This document shows positions 36,744-46,007 of a stretch of DNA of 64,000 nt, in pieces. The position numbers were made by a program, and so were the translations under genes. Below the pieces are notes generated by a model. It was not told where the DNA came from, ran no database searches, and saw nothing but the letters and a program-made list of their open reading frames with translations. Numbering within the stretch: position 1 is the first letter of the stretch; every line of letters begins with the position of its first letter. This stretch comes from Sipunculus nudus (lineage: Eukaryota > Annelida > Sipuncula > Golfingiida > Sipunculidae): contig CM049319.1 in the NCBI GenBank assembly GCA_026874595.1, forward strand, positions 6,189,601 to 6,253,600, written 5' to 3'.

Positions 36744-37447
36744 AACATATAGTAAATATATGTTATATCAGAAGCATTTAAAAGAAATTTATATTGAAAG
36801 AAATATATACATAGTATATATTGTGACAAGAGGCAGTATCATATATTACACATAAAGGTATATACGTGCTCATGAATCATATACTGCTTGTATAACCACC
36901 CAAGATAACGACATATCTGTCATAAACCTGAATGTTGACCTAGTTACAGCTATTTGAACACGCCAGGCCTGTGCAATACACTGAACATGGGATACCACGC
37001 CGCATTCAAGAAACATTTCATTATGATGAGCTACAAAGCTTCTCTTATTTAATGCCAATTGTGACCTATAATTTGCAGCGTTGAACCGGAAAATGACTGT
37101 AGATAATTATTGGTATTTTTGGACAGGGGATGCGCTGCGTCAAGCTTTCGATCGCCTGAGGTCAAACTGACGAAGGACTCTTTTAAGTAAAACCCATCGT
37201 AAGTGGCACCTCTGCAGTCCGTAGAGTTTTTATGAAGCATTCTCTTAAACACATGGTGGAGAAACTTGTTGGATTCTGAGCACGGATGAATCGCTTGGCT
37301 TTATAAAGAAATAAAGGCGTTTTCGTGGTAACGAGGTTTAACCATGGACTGTGTAGTAATTACTCCTAAATGCAGCCCGGCAAACTGAACACGACGCATT
37401 GTAATTTACTGTATAGTTATTAGTGATGATAGGATGGATGTCATCAC

Positions 37448-37449
<2 letters not shown>

Positions 37450-37529
<80 letters not shown>

Positions 37530-37600
37530 TATGCAACAGTATACAATGTAAACGTAAAGCCTATACGAAATATTTCTGCCAATTTGAAATTGACAATATA
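37450..37600. repeat. AT array with conserved 3' flank, dispersed repeat copy 2
   Basis: A 78-base AT array (37450-37527) is followed by AACGTAAAGC and CTGCCAATTTGAAATT, as in the copy at 1769-1880. Confidence 0.7.
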
Positions 37601-37800
37601 CTACCATATATATACTGTATACAACTGTATACAACTGTATGAAATCTGTCCAATGAGGATATTCCAGGGGCTGACATATACCTAGGATTAAGTGGTAATG
37701 TATATAAACAGTAATCTTAAGTAAAATTTATGATATCGAGGTTACTCGTTTACTAGTATTTAACCCCGCATATATATAAGACAGTTAAGTAAAGCAAAAA

Positions 37801-38081
37801 AGGTATGGTTCTCAGGCACTTTTTTTTTAATCAGTGCGGGCGGAATTTTTTTTTTTTTTTTGGCCTTTTTTTGTATGTTTCGATAAAAATGTCATATGAT
37901 CAGGAAAAAGCTTGATAATAACAGAATTTTTGTTTTTGCTAGACATGGAAAAGCACTATACATAACAAAGGAAATATTATCAAAATTGAATGATTTCATA
38001 TTCTTAAAAGATAAAAATCAAATTAAAATTTTTGATGTGGTGGGTTTAAATTGACGCGGGCGGTGTCTGAGAACCTTACCT
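37801..38081. mobile_element. MITE-like element with 19-bp terminal inverted repeats
   Basis: The left end AGGTATGGTTCTCAGGCAC (37801-37819) matches the reverse complement of the right end (38063-38081) at 17 of 19 positions. Subterminal GCGGGCGG is present near both ends in the same orientation. The 281-base element has no frame. The flanks are A-rich and do not give a clear target-site duplication. Confidence 0.6.
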
Positions 38082-38169
38082 ATTTTGGGGGCCCAATGCA
38101 GGCTTGATAATTACAGCATTTCATTGTTAGTATACTCAGGCCTCATGCACCAAAAATCTATTCTAAGGA

Positions 38170-38171
<2 letters not shown>

Positions 38172-38237
<66 letters not shown>
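38172..38237. repeat. (AT)n microsatellite
   Basis: An uninterrupted 66-base array, 90 bases after the MITE-like element. Confidence 0.95.
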
Positions 38238-38239
<2 letters not shown>

Positions 38240-38240
<1 letters not shown>

Positions 38241-39157
38241 CTATGATCCCATCAGCTTGCAGATTATATAAAATTTAAAAAAAAACTAATAAACTTAATA
38301 GTCCCAGGTATATGCAATATGTACATTTTAATTCGTATTTACTTTTTATAATTTTTCAGTGTTGGTCTATATGTTTATGCCCTATATATGCAGAGAGGTC
38401 AACTTACACGCCGAGATCACAATGGACAGTTATGCTTTTCCCATGGCACTGCTTGCCTGTTTAAACATACACCCGATAAACCCCAATTAAATCTTCAAGC
38501 CTGTTAAATTAGACAAATCCCGCTATCCCCTGTTAAGTATACCTTTCTTCGTGGACTAAATAACCTTATATTTTGCGCTTTGTGAGGTGGTTCTCTTTCA
38601 CATAATACTCCCCTATACATAATATATATGTATTCTTGCGGACATATATGGGGCCTGCCTCCAGCGACAGGGCATGTAATACAGCGCAGTCATTGAATGT
38701 TTATTTAAACCCGTGGCCCCCTAAGGTTTTTAATCCCATGGTCTGAAAACATGCTTGTGAATGTATAGAAAAAACATGTTTACTGGGCTTCCGGACCCTG
38801 CCATTTGTACACAGAAAACTAGTGTATTCAGTCCATCGGTTTATATAGGGATTGGTGCTTACTATTAAAACTATACCTGAATGCTTTTAACCAACTTATA
38901 TGCACGTGTATGTACGTTATGAAGAGATTATATTATGCGTGAACACTCATGTATAGAGGATGAGGTGTTTAATGTTAAATACACTGTTAATACTTTGCGG
39001 TAAAATTTAATGTTTATAATTAAAGTTAAAGATAATCTGGTGAATATATCTGCACTATGTCATCCGATTCAACTCTTGTTCAGAGAATTTTCACCAAGAA
39101 TTCCACTAGGAAAAAGCTATATTTTAATCTTTACATGGTAATACAAATTTAGTTCCT
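38240..39157. other. AT-rich non-coding stretch
   Basis: Nothing recognised. Confidence 0.45.
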
Positions 39158-39440
39158 TTTTAGCTCGGCTGGCCATAGGTCATCTGAGCTATAGTGGTCA
39201 CCTTTGTCCGGCCCTTTGTCCGTCTGTTAACAAGGTACAAATCATAATTACTCGTTTGGCCTAGAAACTTCTTACTATATATCAAAGTAGACCCTTAATT
39301 GGTAAATCTCCTTGCATACCAAAAAAGTAGGCCACTGTAACCTATATTTAGCGAGTTAAACGTGTTTTTATGTGCTTTTAGCATTGTCAAATTTTAATAT
39401 TACAGACAGGTGAGGGTAATGTCCTATTGGTCACTTGTTT
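39158..39440 (+). mobile_element. AGCTCAGCTGAC-family element, short internally deleted copy
   Basis: Opens TAGCTCGGCTGGCCATAGG then GTCATCTGAGCTATAG, with the GTCCG run and ACAAATCATAA block. It ends ATTGGTCACTTGTTT, matching the other copies' ends. At 283 bases it is a deletion derivative. Confidence 0.6.
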
Positions 39441-40655
39441 AATAATAAGGTCGATTATTCAAATTTTGAACCCCTTAATTATTTAAGTTCGTAACGTCGC
39501 CAAAATGTACACGTGTAACAATAGTATAACACAGGGGACATTTGTATACGGGCGAATGTTCAAACGGGAAATTGTACTTAAATGTACTACCCCGTTGGTC
39601 CTTTTCAGTGTGACAGTGAAAGCTTAATCAGGTCATGACGGGGCCATCAATAGGTCAAGGACACAAATTGCACCAAATGCGACAGGGGTGAATCCGAGTG
39701 CAATTTGCCGCGACCTCTGGTGGAGAGTGATTCGTTATATATTTTGTTGGAATATGCCGTTTCCAAATCCACTTGAGAACAACATTTTTAGCAATGTTTA
39801 TGCACGATGAGTGCGAATAAATTTATACCTTTACATACACAAGATCCCTTCAAATAAAAGTTTAATTTTTAATAAAATGGCTATACTTGACACTGAAGCA
39901 GACGATCACGCACATGTGCACACAAACACCGTAAGAACACTAAAAAGGCGCACTCTGCAATTTGTTGAAACCGAGCGTTTCATCCCGTCACCATTTGTTT
40001 TTGTTATCAGCTGGTTTAATACGGATTTATATGAGGTTACTGTTTAATTGAACAGGTACAACGTATTTTCGCTGGAAAGTGTTCTCAATATAACTCGTAT
40101 ATAATAAATAAAGGTCTTTATAATTTTGTGAAAGGTAGCTTCCCACGAGGTTTGAAAAATCTGTCACCGTGGACAAGTCAGTGATAGAAGCTGACAGCTC
40201 AGTTCACCCGTTTACACCCGGCATAAAGCGAGCAGATGTTGCCCATTAAAATAGCACCTGTTATAACGGAGTGCACCAAACGACCACGAGACCCAGGGCG
40301 CGGAGTGGTTCAACCAACGGTGTGATCGATGTGCGCTCTGCGGGCAGGCGGCCTTCACCTTGGCCGCCTGTCGTCTGCTCCGCGGTTCTCACTGAATCAC
40401 CGTTTGTCTTTCTGGGAAGAGCTTTGAGGTTCTCTCTCGTTGTCAAACATTTCTAAGTTATACTTCGATAATGCCTACGTGAATGAAAATGAATAGGCGC
40501 ATGGATTTCTTTTGTTTCCTGCATTGTTCCCAGTATAAATTTGTATTTAATGTGGAAACTGTGACCGCGATGCAGTGTTTATGGCATAATTATTGACTCC
40601 ATCACGGTCAATCTCTCTCTCTCTCTGTCTCTCAAAATAAAACTCATCCTAAATA
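39441..40655. other. Non-coding stretch; GC-rich at 40190-40450
   Basis: The GC-rich part has 61-codon frames on both strands over the same bases, with no domain. It may be part of the regulatory region ahead of the promoter at 41.35 kb. Confidence 0.4.
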
Positions 40656-40656
40656 T

Positions 40657-40658
40657 TA

Positions 40659-40710
<52 letters not shown>

Positions 40711-40778
40711 AATATATATAGTTCTTGTATTTTTATGCCTATATATATGCATACATACTCTCTCTCTCTCTCTCTCTC

Positions 40779-40829
<51 letters not shown>
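40657..40829. repeat. AT and CT microsatellite cluster
   Basis: AT arrays at about 40661-40708 and 40783-40829 with a (CT)n run (40757-40779) between them. Confidence 0.92.
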
Positions 40830-40831
<2 letters not shown>

Positions 40832-40949
40832 CCTAGCCTGTATAACTGCTCCAATTTATCTATGAGTCTGCCAATTCATGTATGTTTAACATATTAAATA
40901 ATATATCATTGTCGCCAAAAGTACAGGTGTCAAAAACTAGGTATAAATT

Positions 40950-40964
40950 CCCCCCCCCCCCCCC
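40950..40964. repeat. Poly(C) tract, 15 bases
   Basis: A pure C run about 400 bases upstream of the CCAAT box. Confidence 0.9.
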
Positions 40965-41019
40965 TTTCTCACACTGAGGAAAATATCGGTGCTGAGTCTT
41001 TTAATATATGCCAGTGAAA

Positions 41020-41340
41020 GGCGAGGCCACGGCGAATCGATATCCCAGATACCGTCAGTGGACCTCGGGGCTCGTGTAATGAACTTACCGCACGGCAACG
41101 CCAAATTTTACTCAAGGTGTTTTGGGACATGTTGTAAAAGCCGTAGTGTTTGTTGTGTTGGTCGGGGCGATCTGTTTCAGTGGGCAAACATATATACACA
41201 GAACACCGAGCCCTCCGTCGGCATAGCGCACTGTCCGCCCACGCCTCCGTGATCAGAGCCCGTCGCACTGTGAGGAAACCCGGTGCTTCTGTACCCAGGC
41301 TCTTGATCTCAACAGACTGAGAGGAAGTCCCGCATACCAC
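41020..41340. promoter_or_regulatory. GC-rich block directly upstream of the promoter
   Basis: Balanced to GC-rich composition continues into the CCAAT/TATA promoter. Frames of 127 (minus) and 87 (plus) codons overlap here and are most likely chance. Interpreted as proximal regulatory DNA. Confidence 0.3.
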
Positions 41341-41348
41341 CTGAGCAG

Positions 41349-41430
41349 CCAATCAGAGCACTTATACATACCTTACTATGTGACGTTAGCTGTATCCTTA
41401 TCGGACATACAATGTGGTACAGTATATAGC
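41349..41430 (+). promoter_or_regulatory. Putative core promoter of the co-regulator gene (CCAAT, CRE-like, TATA)
   Basis: A CCAAT box lies at 41349-41353 (AGCCAATCAG context), a TGACGT CRE half-site at 41381-41386 and a TATATA at 41423-41428. Order and spacing are those of a classical RNA polymerase II promoter. A start site would be expected about 25-30 bases after the TATA, near 41455. The sequence just downstream is GC-rich and leads into a possible first exon with a strong donor at 41664/41665. The assignment rests on motif order only. Confidence 0.5.
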
Positions 41431-41454
41431 TCGGTGTGAGGCGACGACCTGGAC

Positions 41455-41664
41455 GTGCCCCCCGTCTGTTCTCGCTCAATCTCCCTATGTTAGTTGATAC
41501 CGGTGATAGTTGTGTCACTGCGCCCGGCCGGGAGGTATTGCTGGCTGGTAGAGGGAGATTACATGTGATCGCCTGAGTTAGCGTTATACGTTTGGATTAT
41601 ATCTGGATACAGTGAAAATCTGGATTTATAACTCTGGATTATTTTTTGTCGCAGGGCCTTCAAG
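41455..41664 (+). other. Putative non-coding first exon with consensus splice donor (CAAG/GTAAGC)
   Basis: The block between the TATA box and 41664 ends with CTTCAAG followed by GTAAGC, a strong 5' splice site. Joined to the acceptor at 45897 it would place a roughly 210-base non-coding exon ahead of the coding exon, with a 4233-base intron (41665-45897). The start near 41455 is estimated from the TATA position. A T-rich tract ending GTCGCAG (41645-41654) just before the donor could also act as an acceptor and define a 10-base micro-exon (41655-41664). Confidence 0.45.
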
Positions 41665-41921
41665 GTAAGCCTCTGTCTCCGTGCCGTCAGCTTTTTCATT
41701 GTACCACACACATGGCCTAGTGACAAATATGTATTGAGTTCATATATATAATCAGTCTATGCATATTTATACTCTAAGCCCATATGATGATAAGGTAATT
41801 GCCCTAAAATAAAACTGAATGACAGCTTTATTTTCAATGATCTCATGTACTAGTATATTGGAAGATGGAAGGTATAGTTTCCACCTCCGTCCCCTCTCTC
41901 TATCTCTATTTCTCTCTCCAA

Positions 41922-41962
41922 CCCCCCCCCCCCCCAACACACACAGAGATACATAAACTTAG

Positions 41963-42008
<46 letters not shown>
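41922..42008. repeat. Poly(C) tract and AT microsatellite
   Basis: C14 at 41922-41935 is followed by an AT array at 41966-42008, which opens the first copy of the local duplication. Confidence 0.9.
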
Positions 42009-42011
<3 letters not shown>

Positions 42012-42165
42012 TGTATGTGTGTTGTCTAACTCAATTTTTATATTACAAAATCATTTTTTAATTTTTTTCATGTTAAATTGTAATGGGGTTAGACAGTGAG
42101 AGTGATATTTAAGTATTCTACAAGACAAATTGACTGAAATGAGTATGCCATTTACATAGTCTTAG

Positions 42166-42228
<63 letters not shown>

Positions 42229-42405
42229 AAGTGTATGTTGTCTAACTCAAATTTTTATGTAACAAAATCATTTTTTTATTTATCATGTTAAATTGATATG
42301 GGATTACACAGCGACAGTGATATTTAAATATTCTACAACATGTACCCTAGCTGTACAAGACAAATAGACTGAAATGAGTGAGCCATTTACATTCTCATAG
42401 CTGTG
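41966..42405. repeat. Tandem duplication, about 200-235 bp per copy, each led by an AT array
   Basis: Copy 1 (41966-42168) and copy 2 (42169-42405) share the order AT array, TGTTGTCTAACTCAA, ACAAAATCATTTTTTA, CATGTTAAATTG, CAGTGATATTTAA or close variants, AAATGAGT and CATTTACAT. Copy 2 has about 19 extra bases (ACATGTACCCTAGCTGTA region). Confidence 0.8.
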
Positions 42406-42752
42406 GAAGTTCAAAGATCTTCAGGTACACGGGGACAATCTTAGCATGCAGGTGTTAGAAGGTAGTTGACATACCACTAGGCCAGGTCTATTTATTTTAG
42501 TGTTTGTATGTTTGATATATGGGCGACGGGTTAGTAGTTTGAGGTCGATTCCACTTAAAGGTGGGAAAGTGGGCGCTATTACCACTGATTACGTAATAAC
42601 GCAAATACATTCTATGTAATTTAAGGCTCGATAAAAATGGCGCGATGACATTGGCGGAATCCTGATGGCCCATCCCCTAATTTTTGTCGATTTGTATAAT
42701 GTTTGTTTTAAACACCCCTCATAGGTCAATGTCTTTGTCTTTCTCTCTTACT

Positions 42753-42756
<4 letters not shown>

Positions 42757-42784
<28 letters not shown>
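42757..42784. repeat. (CT)n microsatellite abutting the inverted repeat
   Basis: C-rich then (TC)n, ending exactly where the left arm of the inverted repeat begins. Confidence 0.9.
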
Positions 42785-42786
<2 letters not shown>

Positions 42787-43215
42787 GAGCTGAGTACATA
42801 CTGAACTATAATAAGGTACAGCACTCTGCAGGTAGCCCCAGGGGCGGATCCACAAAAATCAGAAAAGGGGTGGGGATAACAATTAAGAAAAATGAGCTAA
42901 AATTAGTTTAAAATAGTTTTTAAAAAGTTCTTATTAGTTAAACAAATATCTAAAAAATCTTAAATCTAGCTATCTGTTCTGTCGATTTATGTTTGTGTGA
43001 AGTTCTGGATGAATCTCTCAGAACAGATAGCTAGATTTAAGATTTTTTAGATATTTTTTTAACTAATAAGAACTTTTTAAAAACTATTTTAAACTAATTT
43101 TAGCTCATTTTTCTTAATTGTTATCCCCACCCCTTTTCTGATTTTTGTGGATCCGCCCCTGGGGCTACCTGCAGAGTGCTGTACCTTATTATAGTTCAGT
43201 ATGTACTCAGCTCCA
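42785..43215. repeat. Large near-perfect inverted repeat: 197-bp arms, 37-base spacer
   Basis: Left arm 42785-42981 and right arm 43019-43215 are reverse complements with a single mismatch (AAACAAAT against AAAAAAAT), 196 of 197 paired. The arms contain CAGGGGCGGATCCAC (42839 on the left, its complement ending 43161 on the right), a transposon-like terminus. The outer 54 bases of each arm lie beyond that terminus and are also inverted, which a simple insertion would not produce. It lies in the putative intron. Confidence 0.93.
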
Positions 43216-43869
43216 CACATACGATCGATGTTCAACCTAAGACCTTCATACCGCCTTCTCTAGAAATCAATACAAGGATTATAACATCACTCGGCAGTTA
43301 ACGCTTTAGTTTTTCTTGAGTTTATTATCTGATCAGCATGCATGACGTCACGTCAACCGTGGGTGTCTTCATGTCAGTCGATTGTCTTGCGTTTTAATCC
43401 TACCCATCAATACATGGCTCTATACATGCCATTTGTCCTCACCATTCAATACACAGACAGAATTAGCAAAGGTAATGTTAAAAGGGAGCCCTGTCGCGTT
43501 TGCTGGGCTCTGGTGATGTGACCAGCGTTCATTAATTTTCTTTACTGTCGTGATTGCACTCGGCGCAATTTGTAATACACCGCAGGGAGTACCCAGATCA
43601 CTGACCGTCTTTGAGATAATTTTACCCGCGAGGACAGTGAACGGTGGCAGGTAAATGCCGCTAAGGTATTGCTCCGATTTAAAAATATCGAATGTCTTAT
43701 TGGACGCTTGCGGTTGTAGTTTTTATTTTATTTAAATCATATTCCGTGTTTTCGTTTACACTAAAACACATACATTTGTGTATTAGTGTGAAAATATAAT
43801 TAATATTTATATCTATAATAATTATAATTATTATCATTTTTATTATTAATTAAATTATTACTTGTTTTA

Positions 43870-43925
43870 TCATTAGTAGTAGTGGCGCTATTAGTTGTAG
43901 TAGTATAAGTAGTAGTAGTAGTAGA
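43870..43925. repeat. TAG/TTG triplet-rich run
   Basis: Imperfect trinucleotide repeat of TAG type. Confidence 0.75.
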
Positions 43926-44838
43926 ATTTCTACATTGTTAGGTATTCTTGAGAAACATATGAATAATTAAATTGGCCAAAACGAATTACACTTTAAGGTT
44001 TAAACAGCTATTGCATAAATATGTGATACACACAGTATAATACTCAGTTGTGCTTTGTGTGGAGGCGTGACCTTTTGATTGTAGCATAGACTGATTATCA
44101 CAAATCAATTGGACAGTCCAAAGTGCCACATTCAATGGAAGTGTGTGGAAACGTGAACCCTGACTTCAGGTGTAAAAAAAGGAAGGAAAAATATTAAGTC
44201 GAGACGCGCAGTATATAATTGCCAGGAATTTAAAAAAAAAATCCAGTTTCATCAAAGGATAAGGGTGATGATTTTTTATTCATAAAAGGGATTTACTGGA
44301 ATGATTCATGGGAAGTTTCGCACCAATTCACCCTCTTGCAGATAAGAAAGCCACTTTCGGCCTCGCCTTCGGTAAACATGTTACACGCCAACCCAATAAA
44401 CACATCAGCGAACTACGTCACACGCGAGCTCGCGCTCCCCTGGTCACAAGCGGTACTCGGTGTGGACCGATGTTACTTACTCATGAATATGCATGCTGGT
44501 GACGCAGCGTTAAAATGTCACAGCGGAGAGTAATATATGACGCTGAGTACAATAGGTACACAGACATTTCTTGTAATTCGGGAAAGAGAAATCTGGCGTG
44601 ACACTGAACCAAGGTATGGCATAGAATGACATTGTCCAGAAACTTTGGTAAATATAAGGATTTTTTCTCAGTTTCAGGCCAATGTAACGTGATTAAACTC
44701 AGGTAGCTTTTTTAGTAATGTGGGTTATCAGGTGTAAAACAGAATATGTGTACTGTACTCATTATGGTATAAATGATGATGTCATATTAACTACTTATGC
44801 TGGTCATGTTCGTATGTTAGTATACTACTATTACTAAG

Positions 44839-44886
<48 letters not shown>

Positions 44887-44918
44887 ATATGCGTAAAAAG
44901 TTTATGTATTCAGGTATC

Positions 44919-44966
<48 letters not shown>

Positions 44967-45036
44967 AATATTAGTATAATATATAGATGTAGAATTTTTA
45001 ATATCAATTATTTAAAAAAAGGACTGGTGTGTGATA

Positions 45037-45075
<39 letters not shown>
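44839..45075. repeat. Three AT arrays in the putative intron
   Basis: Arrays at 44839-44882, 44921-44964 and 45042-45075. Confidence 0.92.
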
Positions 45076-45081
<6 letters not shown>

Positions 45082-45897
45082 ACATGTAATTCATTAATTT
45101 TATATGAAATTATTCATCAGTTAAGAAACAATGGGTTTGATGGGAGTAATTTATTATTACGTTGTCGAACATATGTGACAAAAATCAGTATTGGAAGACA
45201 TAGCTCACACACGTACACATCACACACTGAAGTAAGTGTAGGGGGAGCCCTCATCCATCCAGTTGATAGTAATTTTCTCAGCGATGTGACGGTACACTAA
45301 CCGACCAACTCCCGGCATCTGCAGATGGTGCCAAAAAAAGACCATAAGGTAACCATATTCGTGTAGCAATGTCATTGTTCGGGGCCGTGTGATGGCCCTG
45401 TGTATGTTTCTCAAGCACGAGACAATAGTTGGGGAACCTCGACAAATTTGTAAGGTCGGCCATTATAGTAAAATAACAGGCCTGATTTATGGTGGCCATA
45501 ACAGGTTGGTGCACCGGGCCCAGCGCAAGGTACTTCCTCTCTGAGTGCGGACCCTGCTGCCACCGCTGTCAGGGGCGCCCGGTACTGCGTGCCGTGTGAT
45601 ACATATACAAATTTTGTATGTTATCCAGCTTGATCGAAAATGTATGTTGACTTGGGTAAGTTGACGTCGCTGCAACCCTGCTTGACTCTTAAAGCCTGCA
45701 TGGGGCTGTATAATCGAGAGGTTGGTCTAAAAACTATGACTAACCCTTCTGTTATTTCTCTCTTGAAATGACACAGGTTTTGTTTTTCATCGAGAAAATG
45801 GCGTCATATTTCAGCAGACCGGCCCACTGAGGAGTTAGGGTCACTGCGGACATTACATATGCAGTTTGTTAACCAGGTCTTTGTTTTATCTCTGCAG

Positions 45898-46007
45898 ATG
45901 CGCCACTGACAAGTGAAGGGTGCTCGCTGCCGTCTGCTGTTGTGTAGTTCAACCCATCCCCGCTAGACGGCGTCTTGGTTCTCACTGGAAGACACTCTTG
46001 ATGCCGT
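45898..46007 (+). other. 5'UTR part of the coding exon, with splice acceptor at 45895-45897 and short uORFs
   Basis: A pyrimidine-rich tract followed by CTCTGCAG ends at 45897, giving a good 3' splice site and an exon start at 45898. This leader contains a 4-codon uORF at its very start (ATG 45898, TGA 45907-45909). An 11-codon uORF (ATG 46001 to TGA 46033) overlaps both candidate start codons of the main frame. Translational damping by the overlapping uORF is possible, but its own start context is weak (T at -3). Confidence 0.6.

Larger units (their letters stand above)
41665..45897 (+). other. Putative intron 1 of the co-regulator gene
   Basis: The interval runs from the GTAAGC donor to the CTCTGCAG acceptor. 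It holds a duplicated AT-anchored segment (41966-42405), a 197-bp inverted repeat (42785-43215), a TAG triplet run (about 43870-43925), GC-richer blocks at 44300-44540 and 45490-45670 with TGACG-like motifs, and three AT arrays (44839-45075). No coding exon is recognisable inside it. Confidence 0.4.

Noticed and set aside
40969-41352. 127-codon minus-strand frame upstream of the promoter
   Set aside because: It overlaps an open + strand frame in GC-rich DNA just upstream of the CCAAT box and has no recognisable domain.
42839-43161. The inverted repeat as a simple transposon with perfect terminal repeats
   Set aside because: Flanking bases are inverted copies as well, whereas an insertion would leave direct target-site duplications.
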